This document shows positions 1-5,955 of a DNA stretch of 35,272 bases, piece by piece. The DNA is from Lachnospiraceae bacterium. GTDB taxonomy: Bacteria > Bacillota > Clostridia > Lachnospirales > Lachnospiraceae. A program made the translations under genes and the position numbers. The stretch is from the NCBI GenBank assembly GCA_015057435.1, contig SVEJ01000033.1, forward strand, positions 1 to 35,272. Direction: 5' to 3'. How positions within the stretch are numbered: position 1 is the stretch's first letter; each line of letters opens with the position of its first letter. The notes below the pieces were generated by a model. That model had not been told where the DNA came from and ran no database searches. It saw nothing but the letters and a program-made list of their open reading frames with translations.

Positions 1-14
1 CAATCTGATATCTA

Positions 15-164
15 TGATATTGGAATCTGCTATCACTTTTCAAAAATGATATTGCAATCTGCTATCATCATTTTCGTGTTTCAAAAAAGTGATATTGCAA
101 TCTACTATCATTGATATTGTAATCTGCTACCATATTTTCAAAATGATATTGCAAAATACTATCA
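15..164. repeat. Five 21-bp direct repeats with internal dyad TGATA-N11-TATCA
   Basis: Five copies start at 15, 47, 90, 112 and 144. Each begins TGATATTG and ends TATCA or, once, ACCA, so each unit is also an imperfect inverted repeat. Start-to-start distances are 32, 43, 22 and 32 bp, close to 3, 4, 2 and 3 turns of B-DNA, which would place every copy on the same face of the helix. A partial copy may lie at 1-14. The array follows the end of the RHH-like gene. Phased iterons like this are typical of plasmid centromeres or replication and transfer origins; which of these applies here is not shown. Confidence 0.85.
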
Positions 165-183
165 CCATTTTTACGTTCTAGAA

Positions 184-395
184 AATTGCTAGCATATCTA
201 GCAAAAAATGCTAGATTTCCGCCCTGTTTCTAGCATTTTCTAACATCCGTTTTTCCAAATCTAGCAAATTTGATAGCACGTCTAGCATCCACTTTCTCGA
301 ATCTAGCAAAATTGCTATTGCGTCTAGCATCCGTTTTCTCGTGTCTAGCAATAATGCTAGATTTCCTCCCTTTTCTAGCAAAATTGCTAGACTCA
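184..395. repeat. CTAGCA-type palindromes in a roughly 42-bp periodic array
   Basis: Palindromic sites of the form CTAGCAA-N2-TTGCTAG (cleanest copy 375-390) start at 198, 261, 303, 345 and 375, giving spacings of 63, 42, 42 and 30 bp. A second motif, TCTAGCATCC, starts at 281 and 323 with a variant at 239, again exactly 42 bp apart. Since 42 bp is four helical turns, the dyads again face the same way. This family differs in sequence from the TGATA repeats beside it, suggesting two binding proteins or two functions. Two minus-strand frames stay open through the array (see findings). Confidence 0.85.
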
Positions 396-510
396 CCTTG
401 TATGTACATAAGACTCCAACTGCATTTATTCCAAAAGAAATAGGTGCCAGCAACTACGCCAACACCTACCTCATAGACTCGTACAGATAAAAGAAGTATC
501 TTTCTCAACG

Positions 511-942
511 CTAGCTCCATTTCATAATGTCATCCATCATTGCACTCGGTAATTCTGCTTGCGGTTCGTTATTCGGCACAGGATTTATTCCGGCAGTATA
601 GCTACCAGTCTGTTTCTCCGATTGTATCTCTGCAACTGTTCTTGATACATTCACTGTTGCTAGAAATCGAATCAAATCCTGATACACTTCATTGCGAATC
701 TGCTCCCTATCTTCCGCCCTCTTTTTTTCGTACTCTTCCACTGTGATATAATTTTCACGTTTTGCCTGCTTTTCCAAATATTCTGCTCCATAACCATGGA
801 TATAATCATACAAGGCATTGATAACGAATCGGTTCTTTGACTTATGAATCGATACATTCAGGTCATCAAGTACCTTGAACACTTCTTGGTCAATTGGATT
901 ATCCAAACGAAACCTAATATTAAATTGTTTAGAACGTATCAT
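511..942 (-). CDS. Ribbon-helix-helix-like DNA-binding protein of the mobile element
   Basis: This 143-residue protein has an N-terminal segment (about 5-48) of alternating polar and hydrophobic residues, SKQFNIRFRLDNPIDQE, followed by two short helices. That is the pattern of a ribbon-helix-helix fold as in CopG/ParR-type plasmid proteins. The middle (about 55-95) is charged and probably helical; the tail is polar. It is the last visible gene of the leftward xis-int-mobC operon, 14 bp after mobC, with a strong AAAGGGGG ribosome binding site. The phased repeat arrays lie immediately downstream, so a role in segregation or relaxosome assembly on those repeats is a reasonable inference. No specific family was recognised. 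Confidence 0.65.
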   Translation of the reverse strand: MIRSKQFNIRFRLDNPIDQEVFKVLDDLNVSIHKSKNRFVINALYDYIHGYGAEYLEKQAKRENYITVEEYEKKRAEDREQIRNEVYQDLIRFLATVNVSRTVAEIQSEKQTGSYTAGINPVPNNEPQAELPSAMMDDIMKWS

Positions 943-956
943 AATCTTTTCCCCCT

Positions 957-1283
957 TTACTCTTTCACCTTTGCCATTTCTTCTAACGTTTGCGCCACCA
1001 CTTGAATGGTGTAGAACAACTCTTCTTCACATTCTCCACCATTGTTAATACGTCTTAGTTCCTCATTGATTTCTTGCATCTGCTCTCGTAGTGCCTTAAA
1101 CACTCTTGGACTTCGTCCTTGCACTACTACATCTCTGTTGGTGAGCTTTCGCAGGATATAATCCTGCTTTGCAAGCCCTGACATTTTCACACAAGCATCA
1201 AGAAGCTTTGCTTCCTCTTCCGATACTCGAAAACCGATTGTGCGTTTTCTCCAACGCCCTTTATGATCTACAATTCTTTCCAT
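957..1283 (-). CDS. mobC: MobC-like relaxosome accessory protein
   Basis: A 108-residue protein whose N-terminal part reads RTIGFRVSEEEAKLLDACVKMSG, followed by LAKQDYILRKL and a helical C-terminal half. This is the layout of MobC-family mobilization proteins: an RHH-type DNA-binding start, then a helical region that helps the relaxase at oriT. It begins one base after the integrase stop, so it is co-transcribed and probably translationally coupled; the binding site AGGTGAAG lies in the end of int. No relaxase gene is in the window, although mobC usually sits beside one. The missing partner is probably left of base 1. Confidence 0.7.
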   Translation of the reverse strand: MERIVDHKGRWRKRTIGFRVSEEEAKLLDACVKMSGLAKQDYILRKLTNRDVVVQGRSPRVFKALREQMQEINEELRRINNGGECEEELFYTIQVVAQTLEEMAKVKE

Positions 1284-1284
1284 A

Positions 1285-2421
1285 TCACTTCACCTTGCCT
1301 TTCTCCTTTTTTGCTGTTCGTTCCAAATCCAGTTTATTTGCCATTTCACTCTGCTTCGTTGGAAATAAGTGTGCGTAATTATAAGTGATGTCTATACTCT
1401 CATGCCCCACGCGTTCCGCAATTGCTAACGCTGTAAACCCAAGCTCAATCAACAAGGATATATGACTATGACGCAAATCATGGATTCGTATTGGTTTCAC
1501 ACCAGTCTCATTGCAACCTCTATCCATCTCGTGATGAAGATAAGACTTTGTCACAGGGAAGATTCTCTCCGTCGGTTTCACCTTATACAACATTGCTAGA
1601 TAATCCTGCATTTCATCACTTAGAAAATCCGGCATTGTGATTACTCGGTTACTTTTCGGAGTTTTCGGTGATGTGATTAAATCTCTACCCTTCAGCCTTT
1701 GATATGATTTATTAATTGTGATTGTCTTTTTCTCAAAGTCAAAATCCTCTGGTGTCAAAGCAAGCATTTCTCCCATTCTTAATCCACACCAGTAAAGAAT
1801 CTCAAACGCATAGTAAGACAGAGGTTTCTCCATCATCGCCTCAGAAAATTGCAGATATTCTTCCTGGGTCCAAAACTGCATTTCCTTATGTTCTTCCATT
1901 CCGATACAGCCCGCCAACTTTGCCGGATTCGTGCCTAAATGATAGAACCGCACTGCATGATTAAAAATGGAACTTAGCTGCGCATGAATCGTCTTGAGAT
2001 AGGTCGGGGAATATTCCGTCCCATTCTCGTAACGAAATGCCAGCAATTCATTCTGCCATGCGATTACATCTTTTGCTTCAATCGCCGTCATCGGTCGGTC
2101 TTTAAAATAGGGAAGTATTTTTGTTTCTACCATGTGCTTTTTTGTCTCCCACGTGGTTTCCTTCAACCTCGCCTGACGGTCTTGTTTGTAAAGTTCCCAG
2201 AAGCTTTCGAAGGTCATATCCAACTTTGACTCTGTCTTTAACATCGCCTCATGCTCCCAAACCACGGCTTCTCTTTTTGTTGCAAACCCTCGTTTACTCG
2301 TCTGTTTCCGTTCCCCCTTAAAATTAGTATAACGGAAAACAACTCTCCACTTGTTTCCTTCCTTATATACAGCCGTAGTTACCACATCCTTTCTGGTGGC
2401 AATTTCATGCCACCTATTCAC
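1285..2421 (-). CDS. int: Tyrosine recombinase/integrase (Tn916/phage type)
   Basis: A 378-residue site-specific recombinase. An arm-binding N-terminal region (about 1-60, with GERKQTSKRGFATKREA) precedes a SAM-like core-binding domain (about 65-165) and the catalytic domain (about 180-365). The catalytic set is complete: Arg215 in GLRMGEML, His314 and Arg317 in HDLRH, His340 in VGHES, and the Tyr349 nucleophile in YNYAHL. It should catalyse insertion and excision of the element at the guaA attachment site about 1.1 kb away. It overlaps the Xis-like gene by 8 bp and is followed directly by mobC, so excision and mobilization genes share a transcript. Confidence 0.95.
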   Translation of the reverse strand: MNRWHEIATRKDVVTTAVYKEGNKWRVVFRYTNFKGERKQTSKRGFATKREAVVWEHEAMLKTESKLDMTFESFWELYKQDRQARLKETTWETKKHMVETKILPYFKDRPMTAIEAKDVIAWQNELLAFRYENGTEYSPTYLKTIHAQLSSIFNHAVRFYHLGTNPAKLAGCIGMEEHKEMQFWTQEEYLQFSEAMMEKPLSYYAFEILYWCGLRMGEMLALTPEDFDFEKKTITINKSYQRLKGRDLITSPKTPKSNRVITMPDFLSDEMQDYLAMLYKVKPTERIFPVTKSYLHHEMDRGCNETGVKPIRIHDLRHSHISLLIELGFTALAIAERVGHESIDITYNYAHLFPTKQSEMANKLDLERTAKKEKGKVK

Positions 2422-2596
2422 TGTACTGAAAACGCTTCATAAAATACTCTCTGTTAACTCTGCCCCGAATGGTAATATACCCTTTGGCATTCAATTCTTC
2501 ATTCAAGGTACGGATAACATCATAGGCTTTCTGCTCTGAAATCTGTAAAGCCTTCTGAACATCATCCACTCTTAATAAAATTGTTTCCTCTTCCAT
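2414..2596 (-). CDS. xis: Small excisionase-like helix-turn-helix protein
   Basis: A 60-residue protein starting MEEETILLRVDDVQKALQIS. The segment VDDVQKALQISEQKAYDVIRTLNEEL has the spacing of a winged or MerR-like helix-turn-helix, and RGRVNREYFMKRF resembles the C-terminal wing of ICE and phage excisionases. The start at 2596 is chosen because AAGGAGGAAATGCA lies at the right distance; the longer open frame to 2698 would run back over the promoter. It is first in the operon and overlaps int by 8 bp, as Xis genes usually do. Function is inferred from size, fold and position. Confidence 0.75.
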   Translation of the reverse strand: MEEETILLRVDDVQKALQISEQKAYDVIRTLNEELNAKGYITIRGRVNREYFMKRFQYSE

Positions 2597-2636
2597 ATTG
2601 CATTTCCTCCTTCTCCTTACTTCCCCACACACAGCA

Positions 2637-2700
2637 ACTAAACACTTTTGTTTAACTCGTTGTTTTGTCATTCTACTAAACAATTCTGTTAAAGTCAAGT
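2637..2700 (-). promoter_or_regulatory. Sigma-A promoter of the xis-int-mobC operon with embedded operators
   Basis: On the minus strand, TTGACT (2693-2698) and TAGAAT (2670-2675) are separated by 17 bp. A TAAACA-N4-TGTTAA dyad (2677-2692) fills the spacer, and a perfect-armed TAAACA-N4-TGTTTA dyad (2639-2654) lies just downstream of the likely start point. This arrangement suits repression by the divergently encoded cI-like protein. Confidence 0.7.
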
Positions 2701-2718
2701 GGTTTCTAAATAAATAAT

Positions 2719-2771
2719 TAAATAAATTTGTTTAAGTTCTTATTGCACCACTAAAAATGCTGTGTTATACT
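2719..2771 (+). promoter_or_regulatory. Extended -10 promoter of the repressor gene with upstream operator
   Basis: TTGCAC (2743-2748), 17 bp, then TATACT (2766-2771) preceded by a TGN extension. A third operator-like dyad, TAAATA-N4-TGTTTA, sits at 2719-2734 just upstream of the -35. A half-site, TGTTTA, is at 2786-2791 in the leader. Together they suggest autoregulation. Confidence 0.7.
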
Positions 2772-2817
2772 GACTTTATCATTTTTGTTTAGTAATTTAT
2801 TATAGGAGGATACAATT

Positions 2818-3309
2818 GTGGCAATTGGAAAAAGAATTAAATTTATTCGTACACTTCGCAACTTAAAACAGAAAGACCTCGGGGCAATGATTGGTTTCAA
2901 AGGTAAAACTACTGATGTGCGTATCGCACAGTACGAGTCTGAAACAAGAGTACCAAAGGAAGACATTCTTTCCTCACTGGCAGATGCGTTACAGGTAAGT
3001 CCAAAAGCATTGTCTGTGCCGGACATTGATACATACAAAGGAATTCTTCATACATTTTTTGCATTAGAAGATATGTATGGTTTCAAAATCAGCACCAACA
3101 CTGACGAGTTAACCATCTCTTTAGATATGGATAACCCTGCTTATGATTCCTTAAATGAACTCTTTTCCCACTGGCAAAGAGAAGCCATTGCACTTGCAAA
3201 TGGTGAAATCAGCAAGGAAGAATATGATAACTGGCGTTACAACTATCCAGAATCAGAAGCTGCTAGAACGAAGAAACTCTTGAAAGCAGCCAAGAAAAAA
3301 GACAAATAA
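2818..3309 (+). CDS. cI/Xre-type repressor of the element
   Basis: A 163-residue protein starting at GTG, with AGGAGG (2804-2809) well placed before it. Residues about 5-65 form an HTH_3/Xre domain: KRIKFIRTLRNLKQKDLGAMIGF, then a recognition stretch ending AQYESETRVPKEDIL. The C-terminal part (about 75-163) is a variable domain of alpha/beta look, without a LexA-type Ser-Lys protease motif that I can see, so control would not be by self-cleavage. It is divergent from xis-int and separated from it by overlapping promoter and operator sites, the usual layout of a lysogeny-type switch. It probably keeps excision off. Confidence 0.85.
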   Translation: MAIGKRIKFIRTLRNLKQKDLGAMIGFKGKTTDVRIAQYESETRVPKEDILSSLADALQVSPKALSVPDIDTYKGILHTFFALEDMYGFKISTNTDELTISLDMDNPAYDSLNELFSHWQREAIALANGEISKEEYDNWRYNYPESEAARTKKLLKAAKKKDK

Positions 3310-3313
3310 AGAA

Positions 3314-3375
3314 AAGCATAGAAAAACCTTACTGTCATTCGCAATCTGCAAAAACAGTAAGGTCTTTTTATGCTT
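3314..3375 (+). terminator. Long hairpin, probable terminator after the repressor gene
   Basis: An inverted repeat with arms of about 21 bp (3314-3334 and 3355-3375), one mismatch and one wobble, encloses a 20-nt loop. The inner arms ACCTTACTG/CAGTAAGGT are perfect and are followed by CTTTTTAT, giving a factor-independent terminator shape. The unusually long outer stem is discussed in the findings. Confidence 0.65.
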
Positions 3376-3438
3376 CTATAAATAGAGATTATTTTTTTGA
3401 ACTATCAGCCTATTAACACTCCTCTTCTCACAAAACAC

Positions 3439-3477
3439 TGTTTAAACTGTTGTCAAAACGTTGCCAACACTTAAACA
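3439..3477. promoter_or_regulatory. Nested interrupted dyad near the attachment site
   Basis: TGTTTAA (3439-3445) pairs with TTAAACA (3471-3477), and inside it TGTTG (3448-3452) pairs with CAACA (3465-3469). It lies about 50 bp from the inferred crossover at guaA, so it may hold integrase or Xis arm-binding sites. The outer arms match the half-site seen at the repressor operators. Confidence 0.4.
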
Positions 3478-3519
3478 TTTTTGCTTGAAACAATTGTATT
3501 TACTAGCTTTATTAGCTCC

Positions 3520-3548
3520 AAAAGTCTACTCGAACTCAATCGTTGCAA
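3520..3548. other. Inferred attachment site (att) overlapping the guaA stop codon
   Basis: The element ends where the last guaA codons begin (stop codon at 3526-3528). Islands at this hotspot recombine within the final codons of guaA and regenerate them. The other att copy is outside the window, so the core cannot be delimited here. Confidence 0.5.
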
Positions 3549-4818
3549 CAGGCTTCTTCGTCAACTCGAAACATACTCGGTTAACGCTTGGAACCTCTGC
3601 TGTGATTCTATCAGCAATCTTCTCTAAAATATCATAATCCACTCTCTCGATGGTTGCTGTCATAGCATCGATAGTGTTTACCGCACGGATAACTACCATA
3701 TAACCCATGCTTCTCTCATGGTTTCTAACACCAACAGCCTTGAAATCAGGTACTACTGTAAAGTACTGCCATACCTTCTTGTCCAATCCGGCCTTAGCGA
3801 ACTCCTCACGAAGGATTGCATCCGACTCACGAACTGCCTCAAGGCGGTCACGAGTGATTGCACCAAGACAACGAACACCAAGTCCCGGTCCCGGGAATGG
3901 CTGACGGTATACCATGTGTGGTGGAAGACCAAGCTCGATACCACATTCACGAACCTCATCCTTGAACAACTGTAACAATGGTTCAACCAATTCGAACTGC
4001 ATGTCCTCAGGAAGACCACCAACGTTGTGATGAGACTTAACCATCTTAGCTGTCTTTGTTCCACTCTCAATAATATCCGGATAAATGGTACCCTGACCTA
4101 AGAAGTCGATACCTTCTAACTTTCTAGCTTCTTCCTCGAATACACGGATGAACTCGCCACCGATAATCTTTCTCTTCTCCTCTGGGTCAGCTACATTCTC
4201 AAGCTTACCTAAGAAACGGTCTGTTGCATCTACATATACAAGGTTTGCATTTAACTGGTTCTTGAATACTTCTACTACGTCCTCAGACTCGTTCTTACGC
4301 ATCAAACCATGGTTAACATGCACACATACTAACTGCTGGCCAATTGCCTTAAGTAACAATGCTGCCACAACAGATGAATCTACACCACCTGACAATGCCA
4401 ACAATACTTTTTTATCTCCAACCTGACGACGAACTGCCTCGATCTGGTCCTCAACAAAATTCTTCATATTCCAGTTTGCCTCTGCCTGACATACCTCAAA
4501 CAAGAACTTCTTCATCTCGTCATCATTTGGCAACTCAGCATACTGCTTCGCACATTTTGCAGTTGGGTGATCCACTGAAATAACCGGGAAACCACAATCA
4601 TAGATTGCAGGATCTACATCTACAGCAACACCATCTACTACACGGTTCTCGCCACCATTTAAAATAACACCTTTTACATTATTAAGTGCCTTAAGGCCCT
4701 CTGGTGTGATGTCGTGTGGATGAATCTCGCTATACACTCCCAAGTCACGAATTTGTCTTGCAAGCACGGTATTCTCTGTGCTTCCCATGTCCAGAATTAC
4801 AATCATATCCTGTTTCAT
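3526..4818 (-). CDS. guaA: GMP synthase with degenerate glutaminase domain
   Basis: Converts XMP to GMP using ATP and an amino donor. The ATP-pyrophosphatase half is intact: PP-loop LSGGVDSS at residues 142-149, and a complete dimerization domain with RQPFPGPGLGVR and a C-terminal TIEFE. The protein is only 430 residues, whereas GuaA is usually about 510-525. The shortfall is all in the N-terminal class I amidotransferase domain, where only about 105 residues precede FLFEVC. The nucleophile elbow, normally G-I-C-Y-G, reads VISVDHP, so the catalytic Cys is absent, and no HPE-type His/Glu segment is visible. The enzyme should need free ammonia or a partner glutaminase. Start is supported by AAAGGAG. 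The mobile element is joined to its 3' end. Confidence 0.95.
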   Translation of the reverse strand: MKQDMIVILDMGSTENTVLARQIRDLGVYSEIHPHDITPEGLKALNNVKGVILNGGENRVVDGVAVDVDPAIYDCGFPVISVDHPTAKCAKQYAELPNDDEMKKFLFEVCQAEANWNMKNFVEDQIEAVRRQVGDKKVLLALSGGVDSSVVAALLLKAIGQQLVCVHVNHGLMRKNESEDVVEVFKNQLNANLVYVDATDRFLGKLENVADPEEKRKIIGGEFIRVFEEEARKLEGIDFLGQGTIYPDIIESGTKTAKMVKSHHNVGGLPEDMQFELVEPLLQLFKDEVRECGIELGLPPHMVYRQPFPGPGLGVRCLGAITRDRLEAVRESDAILREEFAKAGLDKKVWQYFTVVPDFKAVGVRNHERSMGYMVVIRAVNTIDAMTATIERVDYDILEKIADRITAEVPSVNRVCFELTKKPVATIEFE

Positions 4819-5096
4819 CGTCGATTTCTCCTTTATTTAATAATTTCTGTAATAGAAAAATATTACTTTGCTATTATAGTATAATTTTTTTTTAAGTAAA
4901 AGAGTTTTTTTTGCATATGAGGCATTTTCGGAAAATTTTCTACAAAGTGCGCATTTATAGACTGTCCTTTGTTCATAATACCGAAATTATGAAAAAAAAG
5001 AAAATAAGTATTTTCAAATGCAGAATAGGTGTGCTAAAATGCAATAGTAATTTCACTTGCAACAAAAAGACTTTTTATAGCAAAGGAGACTTTATC
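4819..5096. promoter_or_regulatory. Divergent guaA/purC intergenic region
   Basis: About 280 AT-rich bases separate the two purine genes. A TATAAT on the minus strand (4873-4878) with a weak TTTTAC 17 bp upstream could serve guaA. No convincing purC -35 element and no recognisable purine riboswitch core or PurR box was found. An open frame runs from 4911 into purC but has no binding site and no similarity to the family's N-terminus. Confidence 0.35.
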
Positions 5097-5780
5097 ATGA
5101 AAAAGGTATACGAAGGAAAGACAAAAGATGTTTATCAGCTTGAAAACGGCAATGTAATGCTTAAGTTCAAGGATGACTGTACCGGAAAAGACGGCGTTTT
5201 TGATCCGGGTGAGAATAGTGTTGGTTTGACAATCGATGGTATCGGTAAGGCAAACCTTGAGACATCTATTCACTATTTTGAGCTTTTAAAAGAAGCTGGT
5301 ATCAAGACTCACTATGTTAGTGCAAACCTTGATGATGCAACTATGGAAGTTCTTCCTGCTACCGTATTTGGTCATGGTCTTGAAGTTATCTGCCGTTTAG
5401 TAGCTACAGGTAGTTTCATCCGTAGATACGGTGAGTACATCGAAGATGGCACTGTTTTAGAAGGTGGCTATGTAGAGTGTACATTCAAGAATGATGCTTT
5501 GGGCGATCCTCTCGTTACCGGTGAAGGTCTTGCTGCATTAGGTGTTATGACACCTGCAATGTTCGAGAGCATGAAGGAGCAGACACTTAAGATTACTAAG
5601 ATTGTTGCTGACGATTTGAAGTCAATTGGTCTTGATCTTTGGGATATCAAGTTCGAGTTCGGTTACAACAACGATGAAGTTATCTTAATCGACGAAATCG
5701 CTTCCGGTAACATGCGTGTTTACAAGGACGGCAAGATTGTTGACCCTGTTGAGTTAACAAAGATTATCAACAACAGATAA
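5097..5780 (+). CDS. purC: SAICAR synthetase
   Basis: Phosphoribosylaminoimidazole-succinocarboxamide synthase joins aspartate to CAIR in de novo purine synthesis, in the cytoplasm. The 227-residue product has the family's normal length and landmarks: [15 protein letters not shown] at the start, MLKFKDDCT (ATP site), the central [14 protein letters not shown], and [23 protein letters not shown] near the C-terminus. The start at 5097 is chosen because of AAAGGAGAC 7 bp upstream and because family members begin at this point. It is monocistronic, ends at a strong terminator, and faces away from guaA, another purine gene. Confidence 0.97.
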   Translation: MKKVYEGKTKDVYQLENGNVMLKFKDDCTGKDGVFDPGENSVGLTIDGIGKANLETSIHYFELLKEAGIKTHYVSANLDDATMEVLPATVFGHGLEVICRLVATGSFIRRYGEYIEDGTVLEGGYVECTFKNDALGDPLVTGEGLAALGVMTPAMFESMKEQTLKITKIVADDLKSIGLDLWDIKFEFGYNNDEVILIDEIASGNMRVYKDGKIVDPVELTKIINNR

Positions 5781-5828
5781 TCCTTCACACAATTGTGAAT
5801 ATAGAGTGCACCATATGTGCACAAGCAA

Positions 5829-5866
5829 AAAGGAACTTCCAAAAACGGAAGTTCCTTTTATTTTTT
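5829..5866 (+). terminator. Terminator of purC
   Basis: A perfect 12-bp stem (5829-5840 with 5847-5858), loop AAAAAC, followed by a T-rich tail to 5866. Confidence 0.9.
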
Positions 5867-5955
5867 CGGTGTATAATACTATAATATCATAAGTTACAAC
5901 TTCGAAATACTGATATGAATCTTAGTTTCATATGCTTGTATTTCATATCTTCTGA

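Larger units (their letters stand above)
1..3525. mobile_element. Right end of an integrative (probably mobilizable) element at guaA
   Basis: The stretch left of guaA carries a Xis-like protein, a tyrosine recombinase with a complete catalytic set, a MobC-like relaxosome protein, a ribbon-helix-helix-like protein and a divergent cI-type repressor. No housekeeping gene interrupts it. It stops at the last codons of guaA, and the 3' end of guaA is an established integration hotspot for genomic islands. No relaxase, coupling protein or second copy of the guaA end is visible, so the other end lies left of base 1. Calling it an IME or ICE is an inference from mobC plus integrase. The exact right boundary, about 3523-3545, is inferred. 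Confidence 0.75.

Noticed and set aside
1..395. Possible CRISPR array
   Set aside because: Units are short, degenerate and dyad-symmetric, with variable gaps and no unique spacers of constant length; no cas genes.
4911..5096. N-terminal extension of purC
   Set aside because: No ribosome binding site and no match to the family; AAAGGAG directs the start at 5097.
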